From contig JAUPSS010000010.1 in the NCBI GenBank assembly GCA_040285825.1, positions 1,054,001 through 1,118,000 of the forward strand: a DNA stretch of 64,000 bases, given 5' to 3'. Source of the DNA: Eukaryota sp. TZLM1-RC. Taxonomy: Eukaryota > Metamonada: BaSk clade. The notes under the pieces were generated by a model that worked only from the letters and a program-made list of their open reading frames with translations, was not told the DNA's origin and did no database searches. Both the position numbers and the translations under genes were made by a program. Below are positions 1 through 10,423 of the stretch, one piece after another; positions within the stretch are counted from its first letter, which is position 1; each line of letters begins with the position of its first letter.

Positions 1-120
1 ATTAGAGATGGGCCTTCTCTTCCTTATTTGACCAAGATCCATCAAAAATGACACGTAAGCATGACGAAAAACCCATTAAATATTTTGTTTCATCATTCAT
101 TATATCATCTTCATCTTGCA

Positions 121-2163
121 ATGTCTCACCTAGAATGCGGAATATGCCTTCAGATCATGGAGCAACCGACTACGCTCCCTTGTGGTCATAGCTTCTGTCG
201 TGATCGATGTCTGTTGCCCTCAAAGAAGCATAACTCCACCTGTCCTCAATGCCGCGAGGAGATTCCATCAATGTCTCACCGTATCAATATTACTCTGCGA
301 GATATCATTGAATCCTCCTCTCAACACTCTCCCGAACCTCAACTCTGTAAAGGATGCGAAGATGCTCCTGCCACCCTCTTCTGCTCTGATTGCGATTCTT
401 CTCTTTGCAAGAACTGTTCTGACCATGCACATATTCTCAAGATGTTCCAATCCCATAACATCGTACCCCTCTCCGAACGTTCCAATGTCTCCTTGCCAAA
501 ATGCCCTCACCATAAGGCTAAACAAATCGAGCATTATTGCACCAAGTGCAAGGTTGCTCTATGCGATTCATGTGGCTTGCTCCAAGGCCACTCACTCCAC
601 CATGAAGCTCTTGTTTCTTTTTCACAAGCCAAGGAAGCCTTCACAAAGCAAATTGAAGAGTTTCAGGCCAGAGCTTCTACTATTACCCCCTTAGTAGTTC
701 AATCCGGGGATAAAGTAGAATCTGTCGTAAGGGAAACCCTCAATCAATCCCAATCAATTCTTCATGATTTGATTGGTGATTTGATTAGACAGTCAGGCAC
801 CAAACTTCAGCAGTTGGAATCATCAAATACTGTTGAAGAATCACTTGCTTTTGATGGTGCTGCCAAGGAAAGAGCTCAAGAAGAGATTCAAAAGATTTAT
901 AATGTAGTTGATCAATTTAAAACTACTTTATTTTCTTGTTTTGATAATTTAGAATCTGAAACTATTGGTTTTAAGCTATCTTTATTAGGTAAATTACTTG
1001 GCAAGGAGTTGATTGATGTTGACAAGCTGAATATTTCAAAGACAGCTCAAGAACTTGTCTTTGCTGCCCAAATTGGTCAAGATTGTGTCCCTTCAAGAGA
1101 TGAAATTGATGAATTTATTCCTCTTGAAATTGATTTGGAATTAAAACAAATATTAATTATCAATTTTATTAATAATTCAAAATCAATTAATGTTTCAGAT
1201 TTTATTTGGCTCTTTAACCTTGAATCTAATTTAGTTTCCCATATTGATTCTCATTTAGTTATTTCTAAATTGGAATTTGGTAGGTTTTCCAATCAAGAAT
1301 TTATCAATATTGTTAATTTTGCAATTCAACAATCTAATTCTTTGTTATTAAGCAAGGTTATTGATAATTATTCATTTCAATTAGTTCCAGAATTACCAAC
1401 TATTCCAATTAATTTATTATCAAACATCACTTTAACAAATTCTTTAAATAAAAGAAAAGAAGAATGGTTGGAGAAGGTAATTAAAAAGAATTGTTCAAGA
1501 GACAATATTGGTGAAATTTCCAGAAATTTATTAGGGAGGGAATTGATGACCAAAATTAGTGTTGGGGTTTGGGCTTACTCAAATCACATAAACGACCTAA
1601 CCACCAAGCTTAATAAAGGTTTAACTGAAAATTGGGGGGATTTAGAAGTTGTTATTAATTCATGTGGTAACGACATCAACAATTACAAACAACTTGAACC
1701 TTTTGATGTGGTGGTGTTGTCTCCTGCCGATGTCCCTTGTCCCGGCCAATACCTAAACCAGCTGTTAGAAGCCGGTAAGGGTTTGGTATTGTTCAACTGG
1801 GGTCCATCATCAAGCCCCCAAGGGTTCAATTACTCTTGCTTTAGTGGGGGTGGTATTTATAACCTTGGATCACAACAAAACATTGTTAAAACAAAGTCAA
1901 ATGACCCAATATTCACAAATGTCAACTCTTTTGCTGTTCCTTATGCTCGTAAAGATGCCCAACTTGTCAATGGAACCTTGTTGGCAAGTGTGTCTAATGG
2001 AAGTCCTTTAATTGCAAAGAATGAAATAGGACAAGGTAGAATTGTGGAGTTTGGTTGTGGTAATTGGAGTAGTGATATTAATAGTGGTGATGGCTGGCAA
2101 AGCTCAACTGATGGTCACAGGTTGTTTGCCAATTCTATTGCATGGGCTAGTAAAGGGATTTAG
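121..2163 (+). CDS. RING/B-box (TRIM-like) protein with C-terminal GATase/ThuA-like domain, copy A
   Basis: 680 aa from the methionine of MSHLECG, which all four copies in the window share; an in-frame ATG at 61 would add 20 residues. Visible domains: RING finger (C6, C9, C21, H23, C26, C30, C41, C44, with an unusual C-x3-C between C26 and C30); B-box 1 about residues 76-112; B-box 2 (C128, H131, C140, C143, C148, C151, H157, H160); a helical, probably coiled-coil region about 170-290; an AT-rich linker; and a C-terminal domain from about 478 resembling the class I glutamine amidotransferase/ThuA fold (FDVVVL, AGKGLVLFN, GQGRIVEFG). The RING suggests E3 ubiquitin ligase activity and the C-terminal domain a ligand- or substrate-recognition module; both are inferences. 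An AATAAA-like signal follows the stop. The best comparison is with copies B, C and D. Confidence 0.9.
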   Translation: MSHLECGICLQIMEQPTTLPCGHSFCRDRCLLPSKKHNSTCPQCREEIPSMSHRINITLRDIIESSSQHSPEPQLCKGCEDAPATLFCSDCDSSLCKNCSDHAHILKMFQSHNIVPLSERSNVSLPKCPHHKAKQIEHYCTKCKVALCDSCGLLQGHSLHHEALVSFSQAKEAFTKQIEEFQARASTITPLVVQSGDKVESVVRETLNQSQSILHDLIGDLIRQSGTKLQQLESSNTVEESLAFDGAAKERAQEEIQKIYNVVDQFKTTLFSCFDNLESETIGFKLSLLGKLLGKELIDVDKLNISKTAQELVFAAQIGQDCVPSRDEIDEFIPLEIDLELKQILIINFINNSKSINVSDFIWLFNLESNLVSHIDSHLVISKLEFGRFSNQEFINIVNFAIQQSNSLLLSKVIDNYSFQLVPELPTIPINLLSNITLTNSLNKRKEEWLEKVIKKNCSRDNIGEISRNLLGRELMTKISVGVWAYSNHINDLTTKLNKGLTENWGDLEVVINSCGNDINNYKQLEPFDVVVLSPADVPCPGQYLNQLLEAGKGLVLFNWGPSSSPQGFNYSCFSGGGIYNLGSQQNIVKTKSNDPIFTNVNSFAVPYARKDAQLVNGTLLASVSNGSPLIAKNEIGQGRIVEFGCGNWSSDINSGDGWQSSTDGHRLFANSIAWASKGI

Positions 2164-2941
2164 TTTGTAAATAAATTGGTTTTTGTGGAGTATTTCAAAC
2201 ATTTTCAATTTCTTTCTTTCCGCTAGCAGGTGATCAGATCTTTGAGTCGATCAGCAAGTCCTCTTTGATTGGGGATGTCAATGTATTCAGTGGTCGGCAC
2301 GATGAGTATTATTTGACTAGGTATCAATAGATGAAAGTGAATGTGGAAACTTTTAACAACTATAAATGTTGCTTAATGACGCGTGGTGTTTTTCTTGTAG
2401 ATACCTTGTGTTAGCACAGAATTTTTGAGTGGTACTGCCCTGCATTGTGTATTTTTAAAATACAAAATTTATTAATTTTAAAAGCGAAGCAATAAAGACA
2501 CTCAGAAAGTTGTGGTTAATGTGAAAATGAATTTATTGTCTACTTTAACTCAAGAAGTCAAAGATCCCAATAATCAAGGAACCGCAGATAAACTCAAAAA
2601 CCTACATCCATTTTAAGATCCACTACCAGATCGAAATTAATATGGAAATTATTGGGAATGCCATTCATTGATTACATCAGAAGGTTTTTTGGCAATCAAA
2701 AATTCCACGAGGAAGGTCTGTAAGTCTTTCTGGTTTTTCTTTAGATCATATCAAAGCTGCGGTAATTTCGTTTGAAGATTGTTTAATATTACAAGCAATT
2801 TCTCAATAATTTTATCTGGCCAGCTCAAATACCCTGAAGAATTATGATGTTCGCATTTCACTGCTCTTGTCAAAAATTCAAAAAAGAATGTTCGTCTAAT
2901 TGCAGTTTCTGAAGGTTTGAGCAAAATGTTCAGCTTACTCT

Positions 2942-3282
2942 TTGAATAGATTCAAAGAAAAAGAAAACAAATTTTGTTGCCGTTCCAACACGGAATCAAT
3001 ACCACTGATGAAATTGCTTCAGCAGTGTTTGCTACAGATGTGTTATTTCATCAAAGTGAATCCAATGTTTGTATGTTGTTGGATTTTTGTAATGTCTTTA
3101 ATTCAATTCATCGTTGCAGTATTCATGGTGCTTTGCTCAATTACTTGCCGGAATTGTTGCCATATTTTCGTACATCTTTCAGCATAAATTCGAATTTGCA
3201 TTTTGCTGATTCTATTTTGAAATCATCATGGGGTGTTAAGCAAGGAGCCCTGTTGTTTTGTCTGGCCATTCATCCAAGTTGA
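2942..3282 (+). pseudogene. LINE reverse transcriptase fragment, unit 1
   Basis: Two overlapping frames together encode an RT palm piece with the GVKQGALLFCLAIHP stretch, equivalent to GVKQGDPLGPLLFCLAIH of the longer LINE copy. The DPLGP part is deleted and there is no YMDD motif, so this is an internally deleted relic. Confidence 0.8.
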
Positions 3283-4092
3283 TCACATATTCAAGCAATG
3301 CTTTTTTCCTTAAAAATGATTATTATACGGATGATGTTCTTTTTAAATTGGTTTTTGTGGTGTATTTCAAACATTGTCAATATCTTTCTTTCCGCTAGCA
3401 GTTGATCAGCAAGTCCTCTTTGATTGGAGATGTCAAGGCATTCAGTGGTCGGCACGATGAGTATTATTTGACTAGGTATCAATAGATGAAAATGAATGTG
3501 GAAACTTTCAACAACTATAATTGTTGCTTAATGACGCGTGGTGTTCTTCTTGTAGTTACCTTGTGTTAACACAGCATTTTTGTGTGGTGCTGCCCTGCAT
3601 TTTTTAACTTTTAAAAAAATTATTAATTTCAAAAACGAAGCAATAAAGACACTTAGAAAGTTGTGGTAAATGTGAAAATGAATATATTGTCTATTTTAAA
3701 TCCAGGAGTCAAAGATCCCAATAATCAAGACACCGCAGATAAACTCAAAAACCTACATCCATTTGAAGACCCACTGCCAGATCGAAATTATTATGGAAAT
3801 TATTGGGAATGCCATTCATTGATTACATCAGAAGGTTTTTTGGCAATCAAAAATTCCACGAGGAAGGTCTGTAAGTCTTTCTGGTTTTTCTTTAGATCAT
3901 ATCAAAGCTGCGGTAATTTCGTTTGAAGATTGTTTAATATTACAAGCAATTTCTCAATAATTTTATCTGGCCAGCTCAAATACCCTGAAGAATTATGATG
4001 TTCGCATTTCACTGCTCTTGTCAAAAATTCAAAAAAGAATGTTCGTCTAATTGCAGTTTCTGAAGGTTTGAGCAAAATGTTCAGCTTACTCT

Positions 4093-4433
4093 TTGAATAG
4101 ATTCAAAGAAAAGGAAATCAAATTTTGTTGCCGTTCCAACACGGAATCAATACCACTGATGAAATTGCTTCAGCAGTGTTTGCTACAGATGTGTTATTTC
4201 ATCAAAGTGAATCCAATGTTTGCATGTTGTTGGATTTTTGTAATGTCTTTAATTCAATTCATCGTTGCAGTATTCATGGTGCTTTACTCAATTACTTGCC
4301 GGAATTGTTGCCATATTTTCGTACATCTTTCAGCATAAATTCGAATTTGCATTTTGCTGATTCTATTTTGAAATCATCATGGGGTGTTAAGCAAGGAGCT
4401 CTGTTGTTTTGTCTGGCCATTCATCCAAGTTGA
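4093..4433 (+). pseudogene. LINE reverse transcriptase fragment, unit 2
   Basis: Near-exact repeat of the unit 1 RT fragment, 1151 bp downstream, with the same internal deletion and frame break. The shared lesion shows the duplication happened after the element had already decayed. Confidence 0.8.
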
Positions 4434-5239
4434 TCACATATTCAAGCAATGCTTTTTTCCTTAAAAATGATTATTATACGGATGATGTTCTTTTTAAATT
4501 GGTTTTTGTGGTGTATTTCAAACATTGTCAATATCTTTCTTTCCGCTAGCAGTTGATCAGCAAGTCCTCTTTGATTGGAGATGTCAAGGCATTCAGTGGT
4601 CGGCACGATGAGTATTATTTGACTAGGTATCAATAGATGAAAATGAATGTGGAAACTTTCAACAACTATAATTGTTGCTTAATGACGCGTGGTGTTCTTC
4701 TTGTAGTTACCTTGTGTTAACACAGCATTTTTGTGTGGTGCTGCCCTGCATTTTTTAACTTTTAAAAAAATTATTAATTTCAAAAACGAAGCAATAAAGA
4801 CACTTAGAAAGTTGTGGTAAATGTGAAAATGAATATATTGTCTATTTTAAATCCAGGAGTCAAAGATCCCAATAATCAAGACACCGCAGATAAACTCAAA
4901 AACCTACACCCATTTGAAGACCCACTGCCAGATCGAAATTATTATGGAAATTATTGGAAAAGCCATCCATTGGTTGCATCAGAAGTTGTTTTGGTAATCA
5001 AAGATTCCACGTGGAAGGTCTGCAAGTCTTTCTGGTCTTTCTTTAGATCAAATCAAAGCTGCAGTAATTTCGTTAGAAGATAATTTGTTTAATTTTATAA
5101 GCAATTTTTTAATAGTTTTATCTGGCCAGCTCAAATACCCTGAAGAAGTAAGATTTCCGCATTTGACTGCACTTGTCTTATATTCAAAAAAGAATGTTCG
5201 TCTAATTGCAGTTTCTGAAGGTTTGTACAAAATTGTCAG

Positions 5240-5510
5240 TTTGCTGTTTAAATAGATTCAAAGAAAAAGAAAAAAAGAATTTGTTGCCGTTCCAAAACGG
5301 AATTTATACCACTGATGGAGTTGCTTCAGCAGTCTCTGCTACAGATATCGTATTTTATCAAATTAATCCAATGTTTGTATGTTATTTGATTTTAGTGATG
5401 CCTTTGATTCAATTAATCGTTGCAGTATTCATGGTGCTTTGTTCAATTACTTGCCAGAATTGTTTCCATATACTCATACATCTTTTAGCACAATTTCAGA
5501 TTTGAATTTT
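5240..5510 (+). pseudogene. LINE reverse transcriptase fragment, unit 3 (diverged)
   Basis: Contains LLPFQNGIYTTDGVASAVSAT and a DAFDSINRCSIHGALFNYLPELFPY stretch split over two frames, homologous to units 1 and 2 but more diverged. It retains an aspartate-bearing motif A-like FSDAFDSI. No intact ORF. Confidence 0.7.
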
Positions 5511-6480
5511 GTGTTGTCATTAATAAATCTTCCCAATCTGCAAATCTATCAGAAAACTCAAATATTGCATTTCTGCATCCACCAATAAAAGCACAAGAAG
5601 TAAGAATAGAAGCCTTTGGCCAACCCAAACCGCCATAATGTGGAGTAAGGTAAGCATGATCTGGAATTTGAAACCTTTTACATACATTTAAAATTGGAAA
5701 ATCTTGAATCCAAGCCAAACCGCCATAATGTGAACTAAGATAACCATGGTCTGGAGTTGGGAACATTTAACATCCCCATAATTGTGAAAAAACTTTTGCA
5801 CGTAGCTCATTAAATTTTTGAGCCAAAGGTCTAGTGACGAGAGGATTTGTAGATCGAAATATATGATTAAAATTGGAACTAAAACACAGTCTTATAATGG
5901 TAAATTTGATATGTTTCTGTATATCTAAAGTCATCATTCGGTCAATTTTATCGGAAATTGGGTTCAATTTTTTAAACAATTTTTTGGTAATTTCATCATT
6001 ATTTCCTAAAAACGAACCCAATTGACGATTAGCATCAATTGAATATAATTTGGCTTGAATTTTAATACCATCAACTATTGTAGAAACTGGACAACTTGAA
6101 AGCAAAACACATTTAAGTAAATTAAGTTGAATGCCAATATTGGTAAATAATTCTTTAGAACATACAGTTGCTTCCCTAAAAATCGTTAAGGAACAACATC
6201 ATCCGTATAAGAAATCATTTTTAAGGAAGGAAACATTGCTTGAATTTGTAATCAGATTGGATGAATGGCCAGACAAAGCATCATGAATACTGCAACGATG
6301 AATTGAATACAAGGCGTTACTAAAATCCAACAACATTCAAACATTGGATTCATTTTGATGAAATAATACATCTGTAGCAAATATAGTTGAAGAAACTCCA
6401 TCAGTGATATTAATTCCGTGCTGGAACGGCAACAAAATCGTTTTTGTTTTTCCATTGAACCTGTTTAAGCAACAAGCAGA
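5485..6480 (-). pseudogene. LINE relic, opposite orientation
   Basis: Read on the minus strand this encodes, in broken frames, an RT fragment (about 6252-6455), the post-RT region beginning STIVDGIKIQAKLYSIDANRQ (5767-6105), and a downstream part with HYGGLGWPKASILTSCAF that equals ADLGGIGFTKSSILCKSAF of the main LINE. The HYGGL(G/A)W segment occurs twice in tandem. It abuts the tandem array head-on. Confidence 0.75.
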
Positions 6481-6540
6481 AAAAAATATTATGTATGCTT
6501 TCAGAGACCGCAATAAGACGAAGATCCAATTTTTGAATTC

Positions 6541-6840
6541 TTGACAAGTGCAGTCAAACGAGAACTTTATAATTTGCGACTATCAGTAGAAGCAGAAAGT
6601 TTTTTTAATGACTTCCAAAAAATGGTTCAACAAAAAACAATGAAAAAATTTGATATTTTTTATGGCGTTCTCGAATTCAATTTGCCATTATTAATATATT
6701 ATCTCGGTTTTTCAATCGAATAAGAAAGCTGTAGCTAAAAAGCAAGCAGATCAAGATGTTGTAGAGGAAACATTGGTTCAATGAATTTCGTCCCATTAGT
6801 TATGAGTTTATTTTGTTAAGTTTGGAAGTTCAATAAATGT
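6541..6840 (+). repeat. Dispersed repeat: short coding-like relic plus 3'-UTR-like tail
   Basis: 6579-6727 matches 61774-61920 (a segment reading KMVQQKTMKKFDIFYGVLEFNLPLL, then a stop). The following ~85 bp, 6757-6840, containing TTCGTCCCATTAGTTATGAG and ending in an AATAAA, recurs at 10266-10342 (inverted) and 27098-27164, and weakly at 17095-17157. It looks like the 3' end of a transcribed repeat. No intact gene is supported. Confidence 0.6.
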
Positions 6841-7194
6841 TTAATTATTGATACCCAGAATTTTGTACTTTCAGAATGGAAAATTCAAATATTTATCAAT
6901 TTCAAAAAGGTAGCAATCAGAATACTGAGAAAGTTTTGTGAAAGCAGATAGCGTGTGATAATATTCGGATTTTCAACTTCAAATTGTCAAGAAAAAAGGT
7001 TAGTTTTTTTTTATTTTATTATTTTTTATTTATAACGTATAGACAAAGAAAACAATGAAAATAATAAAATATATTAAACAACTCTTGACAATGTTGAAAA
7101 AACAATTTGATTAAAATCCAATGCGCAAAGTAACACAAAAGTAAAGTTGAATAATATAAAATAAAATCTCCCATCCACTCAATCAAAATCTCAA
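6841..7194. other. Intergenic stretch, nothing recognised
   Basis: AT-rich sequence between a repeat tail and the 3' end of the next minus-strand gene. 6880-6960 resembles the start of the LINE unit (AGCAATCAGAATACTGAGAAAG). No ORF or RNA gene could be supported. Confidence 0.5.
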
Positions 7195-9867
7195 TCAAAT
7201 GTTCCTTATAATTTCAATCCATTTGTACACTTGCTGTTCATTTTTTCGGGTAATAACTTCCTTAATTTCAGTCAATAATTCAAAACTTTTCTTCTTTTTT
7301 GAAACTGAACTTACCAAACCAGATTTAAAAGCAGCTTGGGCGGCTTCCACAGATAGCTCACTTGCTTTGATAAACGACAAAAAGTCTTGGAAATCAGCCA
7401 TCCACAGAACTTTGGAAAATGATTCAAGTTCGGAAAGTGATCGACAATTTGATTGAGGTAACCCAGTTAATAACTCCTTCCTGAGTAACTGAATATCTAA
7501 AGAAAGCCTCGCCAGTCCAGAATTTCCAAATTTTTTCACTTTTCCAAGGCCTAATAGAATAAAACTAAATAAATTATTTAACCAACTTAATTTTAATTCA
7601 TCTAATAATTCTTTTGGGAAAATAGTTAAATTGCCCAAGAAACGTTGATTAAATTCTCCCCAATATGTGAAAGCAACATCAACAAAATCAGAACTGACTT
7701 CCATAGACAACTGATCATCCCATTTAACTTTGCTGACTGTCATTGATATATTTGATTGTTGATCAGGGTCAAAGGTTGCCTTTTGGAAGAGATAAGTGGT
7801 GAGTTCATAAATTGGTTCATATAGACGGAAAAAAGAAGAAAAATTAAATAGATTAAGTTTCTGAAACATTATAAAGACTCCAAATAAAGAATTAATAGAA
7901 GTAATTGCGCTGATTCTACTTTTCAATGGAATTCTGTTGACTTCTAGGCAAACCAATTGGCTTTTAAACTCAGTAATTACGGAAAATAATTCTTGAATAC
8001 TGAAATTATTTGATTGTTGACTGTCCGTTGACCTCCGACTGTTACTAATAATAGAAGGGTCAAAAAGATGACGTAAATGTGACGTGATAGCCAATACCAG
8101 AGGAGACACCGACCCTGACATTTCTGAATTTGGATGAAACAAAGAATATACCGAATAAACGTAAAATAAATAAATTAATTCAGAAATAATTTGAAAGTAA
8201 ACTGAATGTTTAGTAAAAATTCTTGATAAAATGAAGCATTCGCAAAGTAAATCACCAATAATTACAGAAGTAACTGGGGAATACTTTGCATCAATGAAAT
8301 CTGTTTTGAGATCAAATTCCTGATTAAAACTAATATTAGGAGCATCAGTGCCGGAATAACCAACAAGAGAGAATATTGAGCTCCAATCAGAATTTGATAG
8401 GCAGTCTTCAATCATTTTGACCTTTGGTGACGTGAGAGGGGTGTGATTGACTGGTTCAATCAAAAATTGATCGATTGTAATCAGTTCCTGACACCTTTCA
8501 AAAGAATTCCTAGCAAAATTAAATATTCCAGAAAGAATGATAGTATCTAACGATTTAATTAACAAAGATTTAATTTCTGAAATAGAATTAAATAAGCTTA
8601 TATCAAGATTAATAACTAAATCAATGTCAGCAATTAAGGCAATTGACTTTGAAAGAATTTTAAATATATCTGACCATGAATTTTGATCTAGTGGTATACA
8701 ATCAAATAAAGATTGAAGAATGTTGGTGATTTGACCAACCAGAATAGGAAAGTTTGAGCTGGCATTGACTTCAAAAGACTTCAAGAAACCAGAAAATGAT
8801 TCAAAATCACCAATTTCAATCACATCACCATACCAATTCTGATTACAATCATACCCTATTTTTGACCCAATCACGTTATGTAAACGTGACCAATCATCTT
8901 TCTGCCCTAAACTAAACGAATAACAATACAAAACCATCCAAATTATAAAAGACAATTCATCCAAAACCGACACTATTAAAGGTAAATAGCTTCTTTTACT
9001 TGCATTAGTCAGCATGGTTCTTAAATCTCCCTTAGAACCAACGGCACCTTTATTGACCTTTCTGATACACTTTCTGATTGCTCCAAGACACACGTGATCG
9101 ATTAATGATTGGTGGAAGTCAGTCAGATTGATTGGGGGGTTAGAAAAAAGGAAAGAAAAGGAAACAATTGAGATTAAATTGGTGGTAATGGTAGAGATAT
9201 TTGGAATAAATTCAGATCTTTTGGCAATCAAATCGATTAAAGAGTCAAGGAAAGTCATCAGACTTTGATTGAAAGATGAAGAAAAAGAGATGTATTCGGT
9301 AATAATCGCGTCATAAGCTTTAATATTAGTTTCTGACTGCTTCATGTAATCAAAATCGATCAAAAAAGATTGATGCTTCTGTTGTCGGTCGACCCAGTCA
9401 ATTTCCTTTTGAATATCACGACATTCTTGGTCATGATCACTGAATTTTAGTTTAAATACATTAAAATTATTATAAATATCCTCAAGTTTTTTCAAAAACA
9501 CAAGATTTTCTCTCTCCTTCACCAACTCCTTATGCATGGAGCACACACCAAGCCCAGGATCTACCAGGGTTGTCTTGACGTTGGAAAGGTGAGACTTGGA
9601 ACTAGAAAGGAACTGACGGCAAGCGCGGAGATCCTCGCCCAGACTAGACATGTGAGCTAATCCTTGGATAAAGGTAGGGGAAGATGAAGAGATTTTGCTG
9701 AAGAGTTGTTTGCGAATGTTTTGTTCTTCATCGGCAAGAAGCACACAGTGGTTATGGATTGCATCAGGGGATAGTGTTGGAGCACATTGTTTAAGACAGA
9801 GTGAAACTTCTTGGCCGAGGTCAAAGTCAGGCTTGCTATAATTTTCAAGAGAGATTTTTGGATCCAT
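7195..9867 (-). CDS. Possible vesicle-tethering complex subunit (CATCHR/Exo84-like)
   Basis: 890 aa, ATG start, TGA stop, no signal peptide or membrane segment. The N-terminal ~150 residues are helical and contain FIQGLAHMSSLGEDLRAC, which recalls the Vps51/Exo84/COG N-terminal helix (Exo84 has a similar FI-x-x-S-x-EI-x-x-LE pattern). The rest is long alpha-helical sequence without catalytic motifs, and the C-terminus has ARLSLDIQLLRKELL, like the G-x-x-QL-x-x-DI pattern of tethering subunits. Length suits exocyst/COG/GARP proteins (700-1000 aa). Which subunit it is cannot be decided by eye, and an unrelated helical protein is possible. The gene itself is secure: long ORF, coding composition, its own flanks. 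Confidence 0.45.
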   Translation of the reverse strand: MDPKISLENYSKPDFDLGQEVSLCLKQCAPTLSPDAIHNHCVLLADEEQNIRKQLFSKISSSSPTFIQGLAHMSSLGEDLRACRQFLSSSKSHLSNVKTTLVDPGLGVCSMHKELVKERENLVFLKKLEDIYNNFNVFKLKFSDHDQECRDIQKEIDWVDRQQKHQSFLIDFDYMKQSETNIKAYDAIITEYISFSSSFNQSLMTFLDSLIDLIAKRSEFIPNISTITTNLISIVSFSFLFSNPPINLTDFHQSLIDHVCLGAIRKCIRKVNKGAVGSKGDLRTMLTNASKRSYLPLIVSVLDELSFIIWMVLYCYSFSLGQKDDWSRLHNVIGSKIGYDCNQNWYGDVIEIGDFESFSGFLKSFEVNASSNFPILVGQITNILQSLFDCIPLDQNSWSDIFKILSKSIALIADIDLVINLDISLFNSISEIKSLLIKSLDTIILSGIFNFARNSFERCQELITIDQFLIEPVNHTPLTSPKVKMIEDCLSNSDWSSIFSLVGYSGTDAPNISFNQEFDLKTDFIDAKYSPVTSVIIGDLLCECFILSRIFTKHSVYFQIISELIYLFYVYSVYSLFHPNSEMSGSVSPLVLAITSHLRHLFDPSIISNSRRSTDSQQSNNFSIQELFSVITEFKSQLVCLEVNRIPLKSRISAITSINSLFGVFIMFQKLNLFNFSSFFRLYEPIYELTTYLFQKATFDPDQQSNISMTVSKVKWDDQLSMEVSSDFVDVAFTYWGEFNQRFLGNLTIFPKELLDELKLSWLNNLFSFILLGLGKVKKFGNSGLARLSLDIQLLRKELLTGLPQSNCRSLSELESFSKVLWMADFQDFLSFIKASELSVEAAQAAFKSGLVSSVSKKKKSFELLTEIKEVITRKNEQQVYKWIEIIRNI

Positions 9868-10423
9868 TAGAACAGGTGATGTGAATGCAAGAGAGGATTG
9901 GGTTTAGTTAAAGTTGGCAGAATTCACCTAAAATTGTTTTTCTGTAGAAATAACGAGAATTCAATGATTTGGGTTTGTGAATTGCAAGATTGGTGAATCA
10001 CCATTCCCATTCCTTTTCCATTCACCTCTGATTTTTCTCTGATCAAAATTAATTAATGCCTCTAAAAACTTATCACCTCTTTTCTGGGTTAGATATATCT
10101 TCCCTCATAGTGGCAGCAAGTGAAGACAGCAAGTACAGAGCTCTTGATGCTTTGTCTTCTTTTCACACAGGTCAGAAACACTGAAGAGAACATACCTCTG
10201 TATGTATGGATCGCAAAAATCAATTGTGAAAAAGGTATACGAGAGACATAAACTGTTGTTTTTGTTTTATTGAACTTGTGAACTTAACAAAATAAAATCA
10301 TAATTAATGGGACGAAATTCATTGAACCAAGACTTACTCTACAAAATCTTCATCCACATAAATCTTATACAATTAAAGAATTATAAACATGTAAAAAACA
10401 AAATGTTGGTGAACATATTGCTG

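Larger units (their letters stand above)
2178..5520. repeat. Tandem array of three ~1.15-kb retroelement-derived units
   Basis: The same sequence restarts at 2178, 3349 and 4500, so units one and two are 1171 and 1151 bp; the third diverges toward its end. Units one and two are almost identical. Each unit holds a non-coding start, a fragment coding for a segment with LHPFEDPLPDRNYYGNYW, and a reverse-transcriptase fragment (LPFQHGI, then GVKQGALLFCLAIHP), all with frameshifts or stops. The RT part matches the LINE at 22931-25110. The unit abuts RING/B-box copy A, and the same sequence, inverted as the gene is, abuts the 3' ends of copies C and D. Confidence 0.85.

Noticed and set aside
48-120. 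Intron between an upstream ATGACACGTAAG and the RING start in copy A
   Set aside because: A good 5' splice-like GTAAGC exists but no AG precedes the MSHLECG codon in any copy.
182-694. Long overlapping ORF in the +2 frame of RING/B-box copy A, also open in copies B and C
   Set aside because: Follows from near-identical sequence and codon bias of the main frame; no start context or domain of its own, and broken in copy D.
1549-2163. Diversity-generating retroelement behind the variable RING/B-box segments
   Set aside because: No template repeat or DGR-type reverse transcriptase seen, and changes are not restricted to adenine positions; the RTs present are LINE and Ty3.
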